From Oscillibacter sp. (GTDB lineage Bacteria; Bacillota; Clostridia; Oscillospirales; Oscillospiraceae): a DNA stretch of 64,000 nt. This document shows positions 59,816 through 64,000 of this stretch, one piece after another. Position numbers and translations under genes: made by a program. The first letter of the stretch is position 1; each line of letters begins with the position of its first letter. The notes beneath the pieces were generated by a model. It saw only the letters and a program-made list of their open reading frames with translations, ran no database searches and was not told the origin of the DNA. The DNA lies in NCBI RefSeq assembly GCF_028693505.1, contig NZ_JAQUVF010000004.1, positions 1-64,000 of the forward strand, given 5' to 3'.

Positions 59816-60274
59816 TCAGGGACAAAGTCCCTCCTCCGACAAAAACTCTTCCAGAATGCGCACCGCCTCCACAATGAATACGGCGCAGATGCGGCGGCTG
59901 CCCAGCGCCTGTGCCATTTCGCGATCCGCCACGGACGGCTCCGTGGCCAAAAGCGCCCCGCAGCGGGTGCAGCCAAACCGCGAGACAAAGCGGCGGCGCA
60001 GTTCCGCCGCCTTGTCGTATACCCTCCGCTTAGCGGCAAGGTCATTTTCTCCGGTGTGAGGAACCAGCATCCCCAGCACCAAAAGCGCGCCGCTGAGCGC
60101 GCCGCACAGCTCTTCCTGCGTACCGCCGACGCCGCCGCCAAGACCCCCGGCAATGGAGAGCGCGGTCTCCTCCGGAACGCCGGTGAGATCGCCGAAGGCG
60201 GCCAGGACGCATTGGGCGCAGTTGAAATCCCGCTTTCGATACGCATCCGCCCGTTCCCGGCGCGTCATACGCAC
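59816..60274 (-). CDS. C_GCAxxG_C_C family protein, copy 2
   Basis: 152 residues: YRKRDFNCAQCVLAAFGDLTGVP, then AGGLGGGVGGTQEELCGALSGALLVLGML and FGCTRCGALL. It is alignable end to end with copy 1, so the pair arose by tandem duplication, but the two have diverged (copy 1 ends with GHCDIMI, copy 2 with RRICAVFI). The start overlaps the whiA stop by 10 nt; the ATG at 60268 is also possible. Confidence 0.85.
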   Translation of the reverse strand: MRMTRRERADAYRKRDFNCAQCVLAAFGDLTGVPEETALSIAGGLGGGVGGTQEELCGALSGALLVLGMLVPHTGENDLAAKRRVYDKAAELRRRFVSRFGCTRCGALLATEPSVADREMAQALGSRRICAVFIVEAVRILEEFLSEEGLCP

Positions 60275-61230
60275 TCCGTCCTTTCCGGTTTTCCCGCCAG
60301 CTCCAGCAGCTTGCGCAGCCGGTGGTTCAGACAGGATTTCGTGACCGGCGGATCAAATTCCTCCGCCAGCTCGGAGAGGGTCAGCTCCGGATTTTCCAGC
60401 CGCAGCGCCGCCGTTTGGCGCAGCTTGTCCGGCAGAGTTTCCAGCATGCCCGCCCCACGGAGCCGCCGAATGGCCTCCAGCTGCTCCTGCGACGCCAGCA
60501 CCGCCTTATCAAGATTCGCGCTGTCGCAGTTGAGACGGCGGTTCACGCTGTTGCGCAGGTCCTTTTCCATCTTGGCGGACATCATGTTCATGGCGGCCAC
60601 CGGCGCGCCGATCAGGGTGAGGAAATCCTCGATCTGGTCGCTTTGCTTGAAATAAGTAACGAAGCTGCCGTTTCGGCTGATACTTTTGGGCGGATAGCCG
60701 CTCTCCCGCAGCAAAACCTCCAGTTCCCGGCTGGCCTGCAAATGGGAGGTGGTCAGCTCCAGATGGTACCGCTTGGCGGGGTCTGTGATGCTGCCGCCCG
60801 CGAAAAAGATGCCCCGCAGGAAGGACGCCCGGCAGCACTCCTCCTCCAGCATGGCAAAGTTGATGTGCAGCACGGCGTTTTGCCGGGGATCGTAGCCCAG
60901 CAAATTGACAATGTGGTCCATCTTTTGGCTGTCCGTGATTTGAAAAACCAGCTTGCCGGATTCTCTTTGCGGCGTTTCCGTCTTTTCGTCGTCCGTTCCG
61001 GCCAGCCGAAGAGCCTTCTCCGGCTGGCGGTCGAAGTGCAGGGCGAAGGCGCGGTGAAAGAGCTTGGGAAGCCGGGCTGCAAAGTTCTGGTTTTCCGTCA
61101 CGATGCGCACCTCGGCGGGGTTAAAGGTATTGCAGTAAAGCAAAATACCGTATGCCTCCGCCCGGACGCAGCAAAGCCGCTGCACCGGCAGCTTACAAAG
61201 CTCGTTTTTGGTGTCGAAGGAAAAAGACAT
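60265..61230 (-). CDS. whiA: WhiA regulatory protein
   Basis: 321 residues. SFSFDTKNELCKLP is the WhiA N terminus of the homing-endonuclease-like domain (GILLYCNTFNPAEVRIVTEN, SFLRGIFFAGGSITDPAKRYHLELTT), followed by a linker and the C-terminal helix-turn-helix (LPDKLRQTAALRLENPELTLSELAEEFDPPVTKSCLNHRLRKL). It affects cell division and DNA replication in Firmicutes. GGAGACGCTC precedes the ATG. It lies 41 nt after yvcK. Confidence 0.94.
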   Translation of the reverse strand: MSFSFDTKNELCKLPVQRLCCVRAEAYGILLYCNTFNPAEVRIVTENQNFAARLPKLFHRAFALHFDRQPEKALRLAGTDDEKTETPQRESGKLVFQITDSQKMDHIVNLLGYDPRQNAVLHINFAMLEEECCRASFLRGIFFAGGSITDPAKRYHLELTTSHLQASRELEVLLRESGYPPKSISRNGSFVTYFKQSDQIEDFLTLIGAPVAAMNMMSAKMEKDLRNSVNRRLNCDSANLDKAVLASQEQLEAIRRLRGAGMLETLPDKLRQTAALRLENPELTLSELAEEFDPPVTKSCLNHRLRKLLELAGKPERTECV

Positions 61231-61271
61231 GAGCGTCTCCTTTCGTCGGATTCTTAAGGGCGGCAGGCAGT

Positions 61272-62327
61272 TTATACCTGCTTTTCCACCCGGTAGCTCT
61301 CGCCCTGAAAGTTTTTCCCGGCGATGCGGACGCTGCGCTCCGCGTGGAGCAAAACCAGCTCTCTTGCGAGATGACCGGGATCGTGGCGGACAAAGCCGTT
61401 ATCCACTGTGGCGATGGGGCGCTTCACCACCTCCACACCCAGCGCCGCGCAGTTTTCCACGTCGCAGAAAAGCGGGGCCGCGCCCTCTTGGGCGTATCGG
61501 GCGGCAACGCCCTTGGGAATGGGGGAGGAATTTGCAAGGCACAGATTGAAAAGGCCCTGGGCAGAGTGGTGGAACAGCGCCGCGATATGGTCGGAGACCG
61601 TGTACCCCTCGGTCTCCCCTTCTTGTGTCATGATATTGCAGATGTAAATTTTCAGCGCGTCGGAGTCCGCAATGGCCTCTGAGATGCCGTCCACCAAGAG
61701 ATTGGGGATGATGCTGGTATAGAGGCTGCCCGGTCCCAGAACGATCATGTCCGCTTCCTGGATGGCCGTCAGCGCCGCGGGCAGCGCTGCGGGACGCTCC
61801 GGCAGCAGACGCACGCAGCGGATGCGGCAGTCCTCCCGCTTCTTGCAGTAAGAAATCTTGGACTCCCCCACCACCGACGCGCCGTTTTCAAACTCCGCCT
61901 CCAGTGCCACATTGGCCGTGGTCACCGGCAGCACCCGGCCGGTAATGGCCAAAACCTCGCTCATGCGGCTCACCGCCACGTCGAAGGAGGGGGAAATGCC
62001 GTTGAGCGCAGCCAGAAACAGGTTGCCAAAGCTCTGCCCGGTCAGGGACCCGTCGGTGAAGCGATAATGCATCAGCTCGCTCATCAGCGGCTCGGTGTTT
62101 GCCAGCGCCTCCATACAGTTGCGGATATCGCCCGGCGGAGGCATGCCCAAGTCCTGACGCAGCATCCCGGAGCCCCCGCCGTCGTCCGCTACCGTCACGA
62201 TGGCGGAGAGATTCTCCGTGTACTGCTTCAGCCCCCGCAGCATGGTGGAAAGACCGTGACCGCCGCCGATCACGGCGATTCTCGGTCCGTGGGCGCGGGG
62301 GAGGCGGTATGATACGCGATTGTCCAT
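61272..62327 (-). CDS. yvcK: YvcK/GlmR UDP-GlcNAc-binding protein
   Basis: 351 residues. RIAVIGGGHGLSTMLRGLKQYTENLSAIVTVADDGGGSGMLRQDLGMPPPGDIRNCMEAL is the family's N-terminal block, with VLGPGSLYTSIIPNLLVDGI and CNIMTQEGETEGYTVSDHI following. It promotes glucosamine-phosphate synthesis when glycolytic flux is low. It lies between rapZ and whiA in the conserved order. GGAGAGAC precedes the ATG. Confidence 0.95.
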   Translation of the reverse strand: MDNRVSYRLPRAHGPRIAVIGGGHGLSTMLRGLKQYTENLSAIVTVADDGGGSGMLRQDLGMPPPGDIRNCMEALANTEPLMSELMHYRFTDGSLTGQSFGNLFLAALNGISPSFDVAVSRMSEVLAITGRVLPVTTANVALEAEFENGASVVGESKISYCKKREDCRIRCVRLLPERPAALPAALTAIQEADMIVLGPGSLYTSIIPNLLVDGISEAIADSDALKIYICNIMTQEGETEGYTVSDHIAALFHHSAQGLFNLCLANSSPIPKGVAARYAQEGAAPLFCDVENCAALGVEVVKRPIATVDNGFVRHDPGHLARELVLLHAERSVRIAGKNFQGESYRVEKQV

Positions 62328-62342
62328 CGTCTCTCCTTTTTC

Positions 62343-63206
62343 TCAGCCGCCCCGGCTCATATCCCGGTGGTTTTCCGTCACCTGATACCCCAGCTCCCGG
62401 ATATACGCCGTCAGGGCGTGGGTCACCGCCACAGAGCGGTGGTGTCCGCCGGTGCAGCCCACGGCAATGACCAGTCCGGTCTTGCCCTCCTCGGCATACA
62501 GCGGCAGCGTGAAGGCCAGCAGGTCCTCCAGCCGGGTAAGGAACTCCCTGCTTTGCTGAAAGTCAAACACATAGTCGGAGACGGCTGCATCCAGCCCCGT
62601 TTGCCCACGGAGCGTGTCGATATAGTAAGGATTTGGCAGGAAGCGGACGTCAAAAACCAGATCCGCCTCCATGGGAAGGCCGTACTTAAAGCCAAAGGAG
62701 GTCACCCTCACGGACATGCCGCCCTTTTCCCCGGTCTTGTCAAACCGCTGTAAAAGCTCGCTGCGGAGCTGGGCGGTGGAGGTGTGGGAGGTGTCGATCA
62801 CAAAGTCGGCACGTTTCCGCACCGGCTCCATCAGCTCCCGTTCCTGCCGGACGGCCTCCTCCAGCGAGTCCGTCCGCCCCAGCAGCGGATGGCGCCGCCG
62901 GGTCTCCTTATAGCGGTTGATGATCGTCTCGGGGGACGCCTCCAAAAACAGCATCCGGCACACGCAGTCCATGGTTTTCAGATGGTCCAGCACGTCGAAC
63001 AGCTCCGCAAAGGAGCTGCCGGTGCGCACGTCGTATACCAGCGCAACCCGGTCGTACCGCCCGTTTCCGCCGGCGCAGAACTCCGCAAATTTCAAGATCA
63101 TGGCGGCGGGCATATTGTCCACGATGTAAAAGCCCATGTCCTCCAAAAAGGACGCCGTCTTGCTCTTTCCGCCGCCGGAAAGGCCGGAGATAATCAGAAT
63201 TTCCAT
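62343..63206 (-). CDS. rapZ: RapZ/YvcJ nucleotide-binding protein
   Basis: 287 residues from the ATG at 63206 (AGAGGGCAAAAACC upstream); the track's 63407 start is in murB. MEILIISGLSGGGKSKTASFLED has the P-loop with Gly where Ala is usual (GLSGAGKS). Further motifs: VYDVRTGSSF, FLEASPETIINRYKETRRRHPL and AVGCTGGHHRSVAVTH with the C-terminal metabolite-binding domain. In Firmicutes it is YvcJ, with a GTPase activity and a role linked to YvcK. Confidence 0.94.
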   Translation of the reverse strand: MEILIISGLSGGGKSKTASFLEDMGFYIVDNMPAAMILKFAEFCAGGNGRYDRVALVYDVRTGSSFAELFDVLDHLKTMDCVCRMLFLEASPETIINRYKETRRRHPLLGRTDSLEEAVRQERELMEPVRKRADFVIDTSHTSTAQLRSELLQRFDKTGEKGGMSVRVTSFGFKYGLPMEADLVFDVRFLPNPYYIDTLRGQTGLDAAVSDYVFDFQQSREFLTRLEDLLAFTLPLYAEEGKTGLVIAVGCTGGHHRSVAVTHALTAYIRELGYQVTENHRDMSRGG

Positions 63207-63223
63207 ATGGTTTTTGCCCTCTT

Positions 63224-64000
63224 TCACCCCTGGATGATGCGGACCTCCGGCTCCAGACGGACGCCGGTTTGCGCAAAGACGCGCGCCTGCACCGCTTCGA
63301 TCAGCGCCGTCACATCCGCGCAGGTGGCGCCGCCCCGATTGATGAGGAAGCCCGCGTGCTTTTCGGACACCTGCGCGCCGCCCACCTGTAGGCCCTTGAG
63401 TCCACACTGGTCGATCAGCGTCCCGGCGAAGTGCCCCGTGGGGCGTTTAAAGGTGCTGCCGGCACTGGGCCATTCCAGCGGCTGGCTGGCCTTTCGGCGG
63501 GCCATCAAATCCCGCATATTTTCTCGAATCTTTGTTGCGTCCCCCACTGTCAGCTGGAAGGTCGCCCGCAGGACCACCGCATCCGGCCGGTCGGTAAGGA
63601 GACTGTGGCGGTAACTTAAATCCAATGCATCGCAGGAAAGCGTCCGAACGCCCTCCTCCGGAAAAAGGACCACGGCACTTTGCAGCACCTGCTTCATCTC
63701 TCCCCCGTAGGCCCCGGCATTCATGCACACGCCGCCGCCCACCGTGCCGGGGATGCCGTGGGCGAATTCCAGACCGCCAAGGCCCCGGCGGCAGGCAAAG
63801 TCCGCAAGACGGGCAAGGGACGCGCCCGCCGCCGCCGTGACAGCGGCGGGCGTCTCCCCCTCCGTGATCTCTTGGAACGCCGCCGAGGTCTCGATCACCA
63901 GACGGTCCACGCCCTCGTCCGGCGAGAGCAGATTGGTGCCGTTGCCGATGACCAGCGGTCTCCCTCCGCAGCGCTGCCCGATGGCGCGCAGCAGCACCAG
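63224..64000 (-). CDS. murB: UDP-N-acetylenolpyruvoylglucosamine reductase, partial (N terminus off the window)
   Basis: The last 258 residues of MurB, which reduces enolpyruvyl-UDP-GlcNAc. VIGNGTNLLSPDEGVDRLVIET is the FAD-binding loop; GLEFAHGIPGTVGGGVCMNAGAYGGEMKQ carries the family signature; RKASQPLEWPSAGSTFKRP has the catalytic Ser, and the C-terminal VSEKHAGFLINRGGATCADV and LEPEVRIIQG complete it. The first codon lies beyond 64000. It is 17 nt upstream of rapZ. Confidence 0.95.
   Translation of the reverse strand: MVLLRAIGQRCGGRPLVIGNGTNLLSPDEGVDRLVIETSAAFQEITEGETPAAVTAAAGASLARLADFACRRGLGGLEFAHGIPGTVGGGVCMNAGAYGGEMKQVLQSAVVLFPEEGVRTLSCDALDLSYRHSLLTDRPDAVVLRATFQLTVGDATKIRENMRDLMARRKASQPLEWPSAGSTFKRPTGHFAGTLIDQCGLKGLQVGGAQVSEKHAGFLINRGGATCADVTALIEAVQARVFAQTGVRLEPEVRIIQG

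Overview
The window looks like the chromosome of a GC-rich, spore-forming, Gram-positive gut clostridium of the Oscillospirales/Oscillibacter type. The basis is gene content (sigH, yunB, cotJ and cwlD sporulation genes; the murB-rapZ-yvcK-whiA block; a class A RNase P RNA), AGGAGG-type ribosome binding sites and high-GC codon use. This placement is inference; no taxonomic marker was searched.

Layout. (1) 1-900: the edge of an integrated single-stranded-DNA element, with a truncated HUH rolling-circle replication protein (missed by the ORF track) and a small basic-to-neutral protein, both on the minus strand. (2) 900-14.2 kb: core genes on the plus strand: ruvC-ruvA-(small membrane protein)-ruvB, glmM, sigH (apparently leaderless), a zinc-ribbon protein, a DUF1858 protein, trmK, a Nif3-like protein, yebC, a DUF6291 protein, a cluster of hairpin repeats, rnpB (minus), murD, yunB and ligA. 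(3) 14.2-17.9 kb, minus strand: a MoxR/DUF58/membrane-protein operon whose moxR carries a stop codon and a frameshift. (4) 18.0-18.4 kb: the 3' part of the spore-coat gene cotJC. (5) 18,437-50,511: a 32,075-bp integrated element. (6) 50.5-51.15 kb: the 5' part of cotJC, preceded by a fused cotJA-cotJB. (7) 51.3-64 kb: cwlD-radA, a Xer-type recombinase, then on the minus strand dnaE, two C_GCAxxG_C_C proteins, whiA, yvcK, rapZ and the start-truncated murB.

The main discovery is the element in region 5. It lies inside cotJC, the third gene of the cotJ coat operon, between two copies of TGCC. Deleting it exactly at TGCC rejoins codon 62 (GGC) with codon 63 (ACC) and gives an uninterrupted in-frame 198-residue CotJC with the conserved sequence TDIGTEELGHLEM across the joint. 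The element's right end encodes a large serine recombinase, so the arrangement resembles sporulation-gene intervening elements such as skin in sigK and SPbeta in spsM. In the excised circle the recombinase frame continues across the joint for 68 more residues and overlaps the start of a parB-like gene, so the enzyme's C terminus and its operon would differ between the integrated and circular states.

Cargo. The left end carries remnants of a mobilizable element: ParB, a DUF6809-like protein, a short TnpV-like protein, a truncated RepA, an RHH protein, an oriT-like region and MobC, but no relaxase. A consensus promoter then drives a cluster of about 22 kb for a surface glycan: a complete dTDP-L-rhamnose pathway (rfbA, C, B, D); a complete GDP-D-glycero-D-manno-heptose pathway (gmhA, hddA and a fused hddC-gmhB); an ABC exporter with an unusual extracytoplasmic domain; a 1388-residue methyltransferase/coiled-coil/double glycosyltransferase; an acyltransferase; an LTA-synthase-like sulfatase-fold enzyme; membrane glycosyltransferases; and a lipid-linked-sugar GT2/DUF2304/EamA trio. 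After a decayed polysaccharide deacetylase and a small export protein come a DEAD-box helicase and a FUSC-family protein, flanked by a duplicated DUF6076 segment, and finally the recombinase.
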